A stretch of 64,000 nucleotides of DNA from Capillimicrobium sp035565675 (GTDB taxonomy: Bacteria; Actinomycetota; Thermoleophilia; Solirubrobacterales; Solirubrobacteraceae): contig DATMSA010000105.1 in NCBI GenBank assembly GCA_035565675.1, forward strand, positions 28,506 through 92,505, given 5' to 3'. Shown here in pieces: positions 57,020 to 64,000 of this stretch. Positions within the stretch are counted from its first letter, which is position 1. Each line of letters starts with the position of its first letter. The notes under the pieces are model-generated. The model worked only from the letters and a program-made list of their open reading frames with translations, searched no databases and was not told where the DNA came from. The position numbers and the translations under genes were made by a program.

Positions 57020-57880
57020 GTGGGCAGTCTCGGAACCGTCATCACCGCCATCATCACGCCGTTCGACGCCGACCTGCAGGTCGACGAGGAGGCGTTCGTG
57101 GCGCTCATGCACCATCTGCGCGACCACGGCAGCGACGGCATCGTCGTCTGCGGCACCACCGGGGAGGCCGCGACCCTCAGCGACGAGGAGCACCTGGGGC
57201 TGGTCGAGCTCGCGGTGCGCGAGCGGCCCGAGGGGTTCACGGTGATCGCCGGGACCGGGTCCAACGACACGCGCCATGCCGTGCACCTGACCGAGCGGGC
57301 GACCGAGCTGGGCGTCGACGCGACGCTGTCGGTCACGCCGTACTACAACCGCCCCAACCGGCGCGGGATCCTGGCGCACTTCGCCGAGATCGACCGCGCC
57401 ACCGACCGGCCGATCATCCTCTACAACATCCCCAGCCGCACGGGGACCGACATGCCCAACGACCTGCTCGCCGAGCTGGCGCAGCTCGAGCACGTCACGG
57501 CGGTCAAGCAGGCCAACAACGACAACCTCGCGCTGGTCGACGGCCTCGAGCTGTACGCGGGCAACGACGACATCTTCGCCCGCACGCTCGACCTCGGCGG
57601 CGCCGGCGGCATCCTCGTCGCCAGCCACGTCGTGGGCGACGAGATGGCCCGGATGGTCGCCGAGCCGGAGCGCCGCGCCGAGATCGACGCCTCGCTGCGC
57701 GACGTGTACGCCGCGATGGGCGTGACGACGAACCCGATCCCCGTCAAGGCCGCGGTCGAGATGATCGGCCTGCGCGCGGGCGGGCTGCGGCTGCCGCTGG
57801 TCGAGGCCACCGCCGAGGAGAAGGCCCAGATCCGGGCGGTGCTCGAGCGTCACGGACTGCTGAGCGGCGCCGCGTCGTGA
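57020..57880 (+). CDS. dapA: 4-hydroxy-tetrahydrodipicolinate synthase
   Basis: A 286-residue DapA that joins pyruvate and aspartate semialdehyde, the first step to diaminopimelate and lysine. The barrel has C-G-T-T-G-E-A, the catalytic tyrosine in V-T-P-Y-Y-N-R-P, Y-N-I-P-S-R-T and the Schiff-base lysine in A-V-K-Q-A. The GTG at 57020 is chosen for its -10 box and because the first strand begins right after it. It overlaps rnj by four bases, a common actinobacterial pair. Confidence 0.94.
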   Translation: MGSLGTVITAIITPFDADLQVDEEAFVALMHHLRDHGSDGIVVCGTTGEAATLSDEEHLGLVELAVRERPEGFTVIAGTGSNDTRHAVHLTERATELGVDATLSVTPYYNRPNRRGILAHFAEIDRATDRPIILYNIPSRTGTDMPNDLLAELAQLEHVTAVKQANNDNLALVDGLELYAGNDDIFARTLDLGGAGGILVASHVVGDEMARMVAEPERRAEIDASLRDVYAAMGVTTNPIPVKAAVEMIGLRAGGLRLPLVEATAEEKAQIRAVLERHGLLSGAAS

Positions 57881-59541
57881 GCGCCGGCACGCTGCGCGTC
57901 CTCCCGCTCGGCGGGCTGGGCGAGATCGGCAAGAACATGACGGTCGTCGAGTACGACGACCGGATCGTCGTCGTCGACACCGGCCTGCGGTTCCCGACGG
58001 CGGACATGATGGGCATCGACCTCGTGCTGCCGGACTTCGCCTACCTGCGCGACCGCGCCGACGACATCGAGGCGATCGTCATCACGCACGGCCACGAGGA
58101 CCACATCGGCGCCCTGCCGTTCGTGCTGCGCGAGCTCGGGCAGGACATCCCGGTGCTGGGGCGGCGCCTGACGATGGCCATGGCGCGCTCCAAGCTCGAC
58201 GAGCACAAGCTGCGCGAGGTCGAGCTCGAGGACGTCGAACCGGGGGAGAAGCTCGAGCTGGGCCCGTTCGACCTCGAGCTGATCCACATGACGCACTCGA
58301 TCCCCGACTCGTGCGGCGTGGCGCTCACCACCGACCTGGGGACGATGCTCGTCACCGGCGACTACAAGTTCGACCAGACCCCGGTCGACGGCCGGCCCGC
58401 CGACGTCGCCCGCCTGGCCGAGCTGGGCCGCGAGGGGCTGCTGCTGCTGTGCGGCGACTCCACCAACGCCGACCGGCCCGGTTGGTCGATCAGCGAGTCC
58501 GGGGTCGGGCCGCACCTCGAGGAGGTGTTCGCGCACTGCAAGGGGCGGATCGTCGTGACGTCGTTCGCCTCGAACATCCACCGGGTGCAGCAGGTCGTCG
58601 ACGCGGCGGCCGCGCACGGGCGCAAGGTCGCGCTCGTCGGGCGGTCGATGCGCAAGAACGTGAACATCGGGCGCTCGCTGGGGCACATCGACATGCCCGA
58701 GGGGATGCTCGTGCAGGCGCGCGAGATCGACGACTTCCCCGACGACAAGCTCGTGATCATCTCCACGGGGTCGCAGGGCGAGCCGCTGAGCGCGCTGCGG
58801 CGCATGGCGCACCGCGACCACCCGCAGGTCGAGCTGCACCGCGGCGACACCGTCGTGTTCTCGGCCACGCCGATCCCCGGCAACGAGCGCGCGGTCAACG
58901 AGACCGTCGACCGCCTGTACCAGATCGGCTGCTCGGTCATCACCACCCGCGACGCGCCGATCCACGCGTCCGGGCACGGGTACGTCGAGGAGCTGAAGCT
59001 GATGCTCAACCTCGTCAAGCCCCGGTACGTGATGCCGTTCCACGGCGACTACCGGCGCATCGAGCTGCACGGGGAGCTGGCCGAGGCGGTCGGCATCGAC
59101 CACGGCAACGTGTTCCGCGGCGTCAACGGGCTGCCCCTGGAGATCGACGAGCGCGGCGCCCGCTTCGGCGACAAGGAGCAGAGCGGCATGGTGTTCGTCG
59201 ACGGCGTCGACATCGGCGACGTCGCCGACGTGGCACTGCGCGACCGCCGCATGCTGTCGGCCGACGGCATCTTCGTCGTCGTGGCGACGATCAGCGAACA
59301 GGACGGCTCGTCGGTCGCCGAGCCCGAGGTGATCTTCCGCGGCGTCCCGTTCCGCGCCGAGGCCGACGACCTCCTCGACGAGATCCGCGAGACCGTCGAG
59401 CGCTCCCTGGAGCGGGCCGCCGGCGAGGAGATCCGCGAGATCGACCTCCTGCAGCAGATCCTGCACGACGACCTGGCGCACTTCGTCTACGAGCGCCTGA
59501 AGCGCCGCCCGATGGTGCTGCCGGTCGTCGTCGAGGTCTAG
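57877..59541 (+). CDS. rnj: Ribonuclease J
   Basis: A 554-residue metallo-beta-lactamase/beta-CASP RNase with endo- and 5' exonuclease activity in mRNA decay and rRNA maturation. The zinc motif is T-H-G-H-E-D-H-I-G near residue 75, followed by G-D-Y-K-F-D, G-D-S-T-N-A, and in the C-terminal part S-G-H-G and M-P-F-H-G-D-Y. The start is the GTG of a GTGA overlap with dapA. A 49-bp hairpin repeat follows 80 bases after the stop. Confidence 0.95.
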   Translation: MSAGTLRVLPLGGLGEIGKNMTVVEYDDRIVVVDTGLRFPTADMMGIDLVLPDFAYLRDRADDIEAIVITHGHEDHIGALPFVLRELGQDIPVLGRRLTMAMARSKLDEHKLREVELEDVEPGEKLELGPFDLELIHMTHSIPDSCGVALTTDLGTMLVTGDYKFDQTPVDGRPADVARLAELGREGLLLLCGDSTNADRPGWSISESGVGPHLEEVFAHCKGRIVVTSFASNIHRVQQVVDAAAAHGRKVALVGRSMRKNVNIGRSLGHIDMPEGMLVQAREIDDFPDDKLVIISTGSQGEPLSALRRMAHRDHPQVELHRGDTVVFSATPIPGNERAVNETVDRLYQIGCSVITTRDAPIHASGHGYVEELKLMLNLVKPRYVMPFHGDYRRIELHGELAEAVGIDHGNVFRGVNGLPLEIDERGARFGDKEQSGMVFVDGVDIGDVADVALRDRRMLSADGIFVVVATISEQDGSSVAEPEVIFRGVPFRAEADDLLDEIRETVERSLERAAGEEIREIDLLQQILHDDLAHFVYERLKRRPMVLPVVVEV

Positions 59542-59621
59542 GGGGACGCTCGCCCTGCGGGCTCGGTCCCTCAGCGGGTGTTCGCCCAGGGGGCGAAACC
59601 CGCGGGACGCTCGCTCTCTGG

Positions 59622-59670
59622 GACGTGTGGCACCTGGCGTCCGGATAGCGGATGTCATGTGCCAGACGTC
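59622..59670. repeat. Dispersed 49-bp hairpin repeat, copy 2
   Basis: Begins GACGTGTGGCACCTGGC and ends ATGTGCCAGACGTC. The arms pair with a few mismatches around TCCGGATAGCGG. It matches the inverted sequence of 47904-47952 at 46 of 49 bases. It lies downstream of rnj and upstream of a small hypothetical gene. Apart from this repeat I see no feature in 59542-59745 beyond short GC-rich hairpins such as CGCCC/GGGCG. Confidence 0.8.
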
Positions 59671-59745
59671 CAGGCGGGGGTGGCCGGGGGAGGGTTGCGT
59701 GGCGCGGCCGCGAACCCCGGATGCATGCCTGGTGATGGAGACTTC

Positions 59746-60003
59746 GTGGTGGAGGATCGCCGCCGGCCGGCCTGGGAGTGGACGACCGAGCTGGAGGAGC
59801 GCGAGCGCGACGAGCTGAACGCGCTGCGCGCCGAGCGCGACGAGCTGCTGGCCCGCGTGGAGGAGCTGCACGTGGCCGCCCAGAAGGCGCACGATCGCGA
59901 GCAGGTCATGCGCCGGTGGCTGCGGGAGCTGTCGACCGGTCCGTGGTGGTCGCGCCTGGCGGCCGCCCGGCGGCTGCGCGTCAAGGCGCGGTCGGCCCGC
60001 TGA
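59746..60003 (+). CDS. Small coiled-coil hypothetical protein
   Basis: About 85 residues, mostly one charged helix from residue 10 to 60 with heptad spacing of Leu and Ala (L-E-E-R-E-R-D-E-L-N-A-L-R-A-E-R-D-E-L-L), then a basic tail (W-W-S-R-L-A-A-A-R-R-L-R-V-K). The GTG at 59746 is chosen because GGAG precedes it by 5 bases; an ATG at 59725 in the same frame is possible. The function is unknown. It overlaps the convergent LysR gene by 23 bases. Confidence 0.6.
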   Translation: MVEDRRRPAWEWTTELEERERDELNALRAERDELLARVEELHVAAQKAHDREQVMRRWLRELSTGPWWSRLAAARRLRVKARSAR

Positions 60004-60904
60004 GCGCCACCGCGTCGCGCAGCGCCGCGCGGACGGCCCGAAGCGCCGGACGGCGCGCCGCCGCGGCGCGCACCGCCGTGAACACGGTCCGCGACAGCGG
60101 GCCCTCGGCCACGTCGCGCAGCGCCAGGGTCGGATCGGCGTGGCCGCCGGCCAGCTCCGGCAGCAGCGTCACCGCGTGCCCGCTGCGCACGAGCGCGAAC
60201 AGGACGAGCAGGTCGGTCGAGCGGTGGCGCACGTCGGGCGTGAAGCCGCCCAGCAGCCGGCAGGCGCTCTGCAGCATGCGGTCGTGCGCGCTCGGCGGCC
60301 GCCCGCACGCCCACGCGGCGCCCGCCAGATCGCGCAGCGCGACCGGCCCGCCGCCGGCCGCCAACGGGTGATCGGCCGGCAGCACCAGGCGGACCCGCTC
60401 GCGCAGCAGCTCCTCGCGCAGCAGCCCCTCGTGGCCGGGGCGCGGCGCGTACTCCCACTCGTCGGCGATGACGAGGTCGATCTCCTGGCGCGCGATCGCG
60501 GCCAGCGCCTCCTCGGGCTCCACCTCGATCAGCTCGACGCGCAGATCGGGGTGGCGGGCGGCGAGCGCGGTCAGCGCCGGCGGGACGAGCGTCATCGTCG
60601 CCGTCTGGAACGCCGAGATGCGCACGGTGCCCGCCACCGCGCCGCTCATCGCGGCGACCTCGGCCTCGGCCTCCTCGACGCCGGTCAGCAGCCGCTCGGC
60701 GTGGCGCGCGAGGACGACGCCCGCCTCGGTGAGCACGACGCGTCGCCCGCGCCGCTCGAGCACCGCCGCGCCCGCCTCGCGCTCGAGCACCCGCAGCTGC
60801 TGGGACACCGCCGACGGGCTGTAGCCGAGCGCGGCGGCGACGGCGCCGACCGTGCCGCGCTCGCGCAGCTCGAGCAGCACGCGGAGGCGGCGCAGGTCGA
60901 GCAT
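59981..60904 (-). CDS. LysR-family regulator
   Basis: A 307-residue LysR regulator. The N-terminal HTH (1-60) begins M-L-D-L-R-R-L-R-V-L-L-E-L-R-E-R-G-T-V-G-A-V-A-A-A-L-G, with S-A-V-S-Q-Q as recognition helix. The periplasmic-binding-like effector domain follows from residue 90. It diverges from a PLP enzyme gene, the classic LysR arrangement, and probably controls that gene in response to its substrate. The ATG at 60904 is the only start that fits the conserved N-terminus. Confidence 0.9.
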   Translation of the reverse strand: MLDLRRLRVLLELRERGTVGAVAAALGYSPSAVSQQLRVLEREAGAAVLERRGRRVVLTEAGVVLARHAERLLTGVEEAEAEVAAMSGAVAGTVRISAFQTATMTLVPPALTALAARHPDLRVELIEVEPEEALAAIARQEIDLVIADEWEYAPRPGHEGLLREELLRERVRLVLPADHPLAAGGGPVALRDLAGAAWACGRPPSAHDRMLQSACRLLGGFTPDVRHRSTDLLVLFALVRSGHAVTLLPELAGGHADPTLALRDVAEGPLSRTVFTAVRAAAARRPALRAVRAALRDAVALSGPTAP

Positions 60905-60913
60905 CGTGAAGGG

Positions 60914-60928
60914 ATTGTGCACGGTGCA
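60914..60928. promoter_or_regulatory. Candidate LysR site and -10 box
   Basis: TGCAC-G-GTGCA at 60918-60928 is a perfect short palindrome in the gap between the divergent genes. On the minus strand CACAAT (60919-60914) could be the -10 of the lysR gene, 9 bases before its ATG, so bound regulator would cover its own promoter. Confidence 0.5.
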
Positions 60929-60980
60929 GTGCGAAAACGCGCGCTTGTCCTGAAACGGCGCTGGCGACGAGGATGCGCCG

Positions 60981-62264
60981 ATGACCGATCCCAGCGACCT
61001 GCTCATCCGCTACGGCGGGGATTTCGTCGACGGCGTCGTCGCCTCCGCGTCGGGCTCCTGGATGGAGATGACCGACGGCCGCCGCGTGCTCGACTTCACC
61101 GCCGGGCAGATCTGCGCGACGATCGGCCACAACCATCCGGCGGTCGTGGACGCGATCGAGCGGTCGTGCCGCGAGGTGCTGCACCTCAACGCGTGGGCGC
61201 TCTCGCCGCCGCTGCTGTCGCTCGCCGAGCACCTCCTGGCCACGCTGCCGCCGCAGCTCCAGCGCGCGATGTTCCTGTCGACCGGCGGCGAGGGCATCGA
61301 AGCGGCGCTGAAGATGGCCAAGCTCGCCACCGGCGGGTTCGAGGTGCTGTCGCTGACCCGGAGCTGGCACGGCATGACCGCCGGCGCGAGCTCGGCGACG
61401 ATGTCGGCCGGCCGCCGCGGCTACGGGCCGCTGATGCCCGGCACCTTCGCGCTGCCTGCGCCCTACGCGTACCGCTGCCCGATCCGCCACTGCGACGGCA
61501 CGTGCGACTGCTCGTGCCTGGAGGCCGGCTTCGAGCTGTTCGACGCCGCCAGCGTCGGCGCGCCCGCCGCGGTGGTCGCCGAGCCCGTCCTCTCGGCCGG
61601 CGGCGTCGTCGTCCCGCCGCCCGGCTACTTCCTGCGCCTGGCCGAGCTGTGCGACGAGCGCGGGATGATGCTGATCCTCGACGAGTGCCAGACCGGGCTG
61701 GGCCGGCTGGGCGCGCTCTACGGCTTCGAGATCTACGAGGTCGTGCCGGACTTCCTCGTGCTCTCCAAGACGCTCGGCGGCGGCGTGCCGATCTCGGCCG
61801 TCGTGACCAGCCCGGAGCTCGAGGCGCTCTGCGTCGAGCGCGGGTTCGCCCACGTCACCTCGCACGTGTCCGACCCGCTCCCGGCGGCCGCCGCCGACGC
61901 GGTGCTCGGCGTGGTCGTGGGGGAGGACCTGGCCGGCGCCGCCCGCGAGCGCGGCGACCAGCTCCTGACCGGCCTGCAGGAGCTGGCCGGCCGTCACGAG
62001 GCCGTCGGCGACGTGCGCGGCCTGGGCCTGCTGTGCGGCGTCGAGCTCGTCGAGGACCGCGACACCCGCGCGCCCGCCGACGCGCTCGGCCGCGCGGTCA
62101 CCGACGAGTGCCTGCGCTGCGGGCTCTCGGTGAACCTCGTGCGCGGCTCGTCGGCCGGGTTCACGAACTGCCTGCGGATGGCCCCGCCACTGACGATCGG
62201 CGCCGAGGAGGTCGGCCTCGCGCTGGAGATCCTGGACGACGCGCTGACCACCTGCACGCGATGA
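60981..62264 (+). CDS. 2,2-dialkylglycine decarboxylase-like PLP enzyme
   Basis: A 427-residue class III aminotransferase-fold enzyme. The closest pattern is 2,2-dialkylglycine decarboxylase: S-W-H-G-M-T-A-G-A-S-S-A-T, A-L-P-A-P-Y-A-Y-R, D-E-C-Q-T-G-L-G-R, catalytic lysine K263 in L-S-K-T-L-G-G-G, T-S-H-V-S-D-P-L-P-A-A and the late G-L-S-V-N-L-V. An unusual cluster of five cysteines (166, 171, 175, 177, 179) sits right after the Y-A-Y-R segment. It is divergent from lysR. The substrate may be a branched amino acid; not certain. Confidence 0.82.
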   Translation: MTDPSDLLIRYGGDFVDGVVASASGSWMEMTDGRRVLDFTAGQICATIGHNHPAVVDAIERSCREVLHLNAWALSPPLLSLAEHLLATLPPQLQRAMFLSTGGEGIEAALKMAKLATGGFEVLSLTRSWHGMTAGASSATMSAGRRGYGPLMPGTFALPAPYAYRCPIRHCDGTCDCSCLEAGFELFDAASVGAPAAVVAEPVLSAGGVVVPPPGYFLRLAELCDERGMMLILDECQTGLGRLGALYGFEIYEVVPDFLVLSKTLGGGVPISAVVTSPELEALCVERGFAHVTSHVSDPLPAAAADAVLGVVVGEDLAGAARERGDQLLTGLQELAGRHEAVGDVRGLGLLCGVELVEDRDTRAPADALGRAVTDECLRCGLSVNLVRGSSAGFTNCLRMAPPLTIGAEEVGLALEILDDALTTCTR

Positions 62265-62269
62265 CCTAT

Positions 62270-62296
62270 TTCGGATCCGTATGATGCGGATCCGAA
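62270..62296 (+). promoter_or_regulatory. marR operator over a TATGAT promoter
   Basis: TTCGGATCCG (62270-62279) and CGGATCCGAA (62287-62296) are exact inverted copies 7 bases apart. The spacer carries the -10 TATGAT at 62280-62285, and the ATG at 62296 lies 10 bases after it. MarR bound here would shut its own promoter. The two upstream ATG codons (62281, 62284) fall inside the operator and -10. Confidence 0.8.
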
Positions 62297-62694
62297 TGGA
62301 ACCGCCGATCGTCCTGCTCGTCGAACGCGCGGCGCACCACGCCCTCCGCGCCCTCGACGCCGCGCTGCCCGGCATCGGCGCGGCCGAGGCGAACGCCCTG
62401 GGCTGCTTCGGGGCCGAGGACGCCCGCCGCGTCGGCGACCTCGTCCGCGCCACCGGACAGCGCCCGTCGACGCTGACGGGCGTGCTGGACCGCCTGGAGG
62501 CCGCCGGGCACGTCGACCGCCGGCCCGATCCGGCCGACCGCCGCGCGGTGCTCGCCGTGCTGACGCCCCAGGGTCGCGAGGCGCGCGACCGCGTGCTCGC
62601 GGCGATGCGCGCGCTCGAGCCCGACCTTCCCGAGGACGAGGCACGGGCGCTGCGCCGGGCGCTCGAGCGGTTCGCCGCGGAGACCCCGGAATGA
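62296..62694 (+). CDS. MarR-family regulator
   Basis: A 132-residue MarR protein. The winged helix spans about residues 25-100 (G-A-A-E-A-N-A-L-G-C-F, R-P-S-T-L-T-G-V-L-D-R-L-E-A-A-G-H-V, R-R-P-D-P-A-D-R-R-A-V), with dimer helices at each end. The ATG at 62296 is chosen because the operator and -10 box cover the upstream ATGs. The stop overlaps the next small gene (ATGA). The regulated targets beyond itself and that gene are unknown. Confidence 0.86.
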   Translation: MEPPIVLLVERAAHHALRALDAALPGIGAAEANALGCFGAEDARRVGDLVRATGQRPSTLTGVLDRLEAAGHVDRRPDPADRRAVLAVLTPQGREARDRVLAAMRALEPDLPEDEARALRRALERFAAETPE

Positions 62695-63026
62695 CCGACG
62701 CGGAGCTGCTGCGCGCGTTCGCGGCCGGCACGCTGCCGCCCGTCGGCTTCGACCACCGCGAGCACGTGCGCGTCGCCTGGCTGCTGCTGCGCCGGCACGG
62801 GCGCGACGAGGCCGGGCGGCGGATGGCCGCCGACCTGCGCGCGATCACGGGCGCGGCGGGCGTCCCCGACAAGTTCGACGCGACCCTCACCGAGGCGTGG
62901 TGCGACCGGATCGCGGCGGCGATCGCCCGGCGCCCGGAGGTGGACGACTTCACCGCCTTTGCCGCCGCGGAGCCGGACCTCCTGCGGCGCGATCAGTCGG
63001 CCAGGCTCGCGGCCGCCGGCACGTAG
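62691..63026 (+). CDS. Conserved-looking hypothetical protein coupled to marR
   Basis: A 111-residue all-helical protein. The start L-L-R-A-F-A-A-G-T-L-P-P-x-x-F-D-H-R-E-H-V-R-V-A-W-L-L-L-R and the later K-F-D-A-T-L-T-E-A-W fit a family of small uncharacterised proteins. The two histidines (D-H-R-E-H) and later acidic residues might bind a metal. It is co-translated with marR, so it may be the resistance or detoxification gene that marR controls. The end overlaps a convergent small gene by 34 bases. Confidence 0.7.
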   Translation: MTDAELLRAFAAGTLPPVGFDHREHVRVAWLLLRRHGRDEAGRRMAADLRAITGAAGVPDKFDATLTEAWCDRIAAAIARRPEVDDFTAFAAAEPDLLRRDQSARLAAAGT

Positions 63027-63154
63027 AGGAGCGCGAGCGCCAGCGCCACGCCGAAGGCGATCTCGCTGCGCAGCACGAGGGCGACCACGCCGAGGACGAC
63101 CGGAAAGGCTCCGGCGAGGATCAGCAGGACGCGGGTGAACGGAAGCTCGTCCAC
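62993..63154 (-). CDS. Tiny two-helix membrane protein
   Basis: A 53-residue ORF with two hydrophobic helices (about 9-27 and 30-48) separated by L-R-S-E. It starts at a GTG with GGGA close upstream. The composition is clearly membrane-like, but the frame is short and overlaps the preceding convergent gene, so it is only tentatively real. Confidence 0.45.
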   Translation of the reverse strand: MDELPFTRVLLILAGAFPVVLGVVALVLRSEIAFGVALALALLYVPAAASLAD

Positions 63155-63185
63155 ATCCCGGTGATCGGACCGGGCACGGACGACT

Positions 63186-63410
63186 TCAGCGCTTGCGCCC
63201 GAAGGCGAAGTAGGCCAGCGGCCCCGCGTAGTTGACGAACGACGCCGCGACCCACGCGCCCTTGGGGCCGTTGATCTGCTTCGCCGGGCGGCGGCGGATG
63301 TCGACGAGCGCGGCCACGAGCAGGCCGACCTGCACGATGCCGGCGCCGACGATCGCGGCGCGCTGGCCGGGCGACAGGTCGCTCCACTGCTTCTTCGCCG
63401 GTTGGTCCAT
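63186..63410 (-). CDS. Small PLD-nuclease-N-terminal-like membrane protein
   Basis: A 74-residue protein with two membrane helices (about 18-37 and 50-68). The block R-P-A-K-Q-I-N-G-P-K-G-A-W-V-A-A-S-F-V-N and the end A-Y-F-A-F-G-R-K-R match the short PLDc_N-type proteins. The function is unknown, perhaps immunity-like or envelope-related in other bacteria. The ATG at 63410 lies 10 bases after the hotdog-type gene on the same strand, and the two may be co-transcribed. Confidence 0.75.
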   Translation of the reverse strand: MDQPAKKQWSDLSPGQRAAIVGAGIVQVGLLVAALVDIRRRPAKQINGPKGAWVAASFVNYAGPLAYFAFGRKR

Positions 63411-63420
63411 GGCCCGGATT

Positions 63421-63999
63421 CTAGGCGGCGGGGACCGCGATCCACACCGCGCGGGCGAACGCGAGCACCTGCCCGTCCGCGTCGTACAGCGCGCTGGCGG
63501 TGTGCAGCTTGCGCCCGTCGCGGGCCAGCGGCCAGGCCTGCACGACGTGCTCGGCGCCGGCCGCGACCGGCGCGCGCAGCTCGGCGGTCAGGCGGCCGAG
63601 CAGGATGCGCTCGACGTCGTCCCAGCCGACCGTCGCGATCCCGCTGGGGCAGTCCAGCGCCGCCCACACGAACTCGCGGGCGACGGCCCCGTCCGGGCCG
63701 GCGAGCTCGGCCGGCGGCGTCCAGGGGGCGGCGAAGCGCGCGCCGTCGTCGGTCGGCCCGCAGAAGATCCGCAGGCCGTCGCCGGGCGCCCGCCCGGTCC
63801 CGCAGACGAAGCAGGTGGGGTAGGGGTGGGTGTCCTTCCACGGATGGCGGCCGGTCGCCCGCCGCGCCTCGCCCGCGTCGATCGCCGCCGGCGGATCGAC
63901 GTCGGGGCGCCCGGCGCGCCGCCCCTCGGCCACGAGCACGTCGCCGTCCAGCAGCGCCACGCCGTCCTCGCGCTCCCGCAGCGCCAGCGGGCGATCGAG
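63421..63999 (-). CDS. Hotdog-fold-like protein, 5' end outside the window
   Basis: At least 192 residues, open to the window edge. The reading frame upstream of the GTG at 63960 (L-D-R-P-L-A-L-R-E-R-E-D-G-V-A-L-L-D-G-D) continues the same protein pattern, so that GTG is probably internal. The visible part has P-T-C-F-V-C-G-T-G-R near residue 60, W-T-P-P, and V-W-A-A-L-D-C-P-S-G and L-T-A-E-L-R-A-P-V, as in thioesterase-like hotdog proteins. The substrate is unknown. Confidence 0.72.
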   Translation of the reverse strand, partial: LDRPLALREREDGVALLDGDVLVAEGRRAGRPDVDPPAAIDAGEARRATGRHPWKDTHPYPTCFVCGTGRAPGDGLRIFCGPTDDGARFAAPWTPPAELAGPDGAVAREFVWAALDCPSGIATVGWDDVERILLGRLTAELRAPVAAGAEHVVQAWPLARDGRKLHTASALYDADGQVLAFARAVWIAVPAA

Positions 64000-64000
64000 C

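Noticed and set aside
62281..62295. Upstream ATG codons as the marR start
   Set aside because: They lie within the -10 box and the operator palindrome; the ATG at 62296 fits a leaderless transcript and the family N-terminus.

Overview
The window is a very GC-rich, densely packed chromosomal segment of an actinobacterium. GC-rich codon use, an mIHF-type integration host factor next to gmk-rpoZ, an AhpE-type peroxiredoxin, many leaderless genes and GTG/ATGA junctions all point there. The mix of genes looks most like the deep-branching Thermoleophilia (Solirubrobacter/Conexibacter-like), but that placement is inference. I see no prophage, insertion sequence, CRISPR array, plasmid function or obvious defence island. 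Nearly all of it is core chromosome with small regulatory islands.

Layout. 1-6.7 kb: the 3' part of a phosphonate gene cluster, phnE(partial)-phnF-phnG-H-I-J-K-L-M, which encodes a carbon-phosphorus lyase. PhnK carries an N-terminal zinc-ribbon-like insert, and PhnL has lost most of its ABC signature elements. 6.7-16.2 kb: glutamate dehydrogenase, two membrane proteins, a PQQ-type sugar dehydrogenase plus SDR under a divergent TetR regulator, a DUF5996 gene, a PadR regulator coupled to an FAD monooxygenase, and tRNA-Arg(CCG). 16.3-21.4 kb: a metallophosphoesterase, RNase Z, a PASTA protein, and a globin-coupled methyl-accepting sensor flanked by two DNA-binding-domain-only LuxR proteins, then MerR. 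21.5-29.9 kb: pyrimidine synthesis, pyrR-pyrB-pyrC-carA-carB with a PyrR-binding leader, and convergent pyrD.

30-37.6 kb: mihF-gmk-rpoZ-coaBC, then a MoxR/DUF58/transglutaminase trio and a TPR protein. 37.6-46.4 kb: an attenuator-like leader followed by the translation cluster rimP-nusA-ylxR-infB-DUF503-rbfA-nrnA, then truB-ribF-rpsO and a peroxiredoxin. 46.4-59.5 kb: a membrane phosphoesterase, a DsbA-like protein, pnp, an M16 peptidase, dapB, a protein built of 13-residue repeats next to an RDD membrane protein, a RecD2-type helicase divergent from dapA, and RNase J. 59.5-64 kb: a LysR regulator divergent from a dialkylglycine-decarboxylase-like enzyme, a MarR regulator with a perfect operator, and small proteins up to the edge.

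Genome-wide habits visible here. Genes are coupled by 4-base stop/start overlaps (ATGA, GTGA and, three times, apparently CTGA with a CTG start). About eleven genes have a TAnnnT-like -10 box only 6-10 bases before the start codon and probably give leaderless mRNAs. Small regulators sit beside clear palindromic operators. A 49-bp hairpin repeat occurs twice in intergenic DNA.
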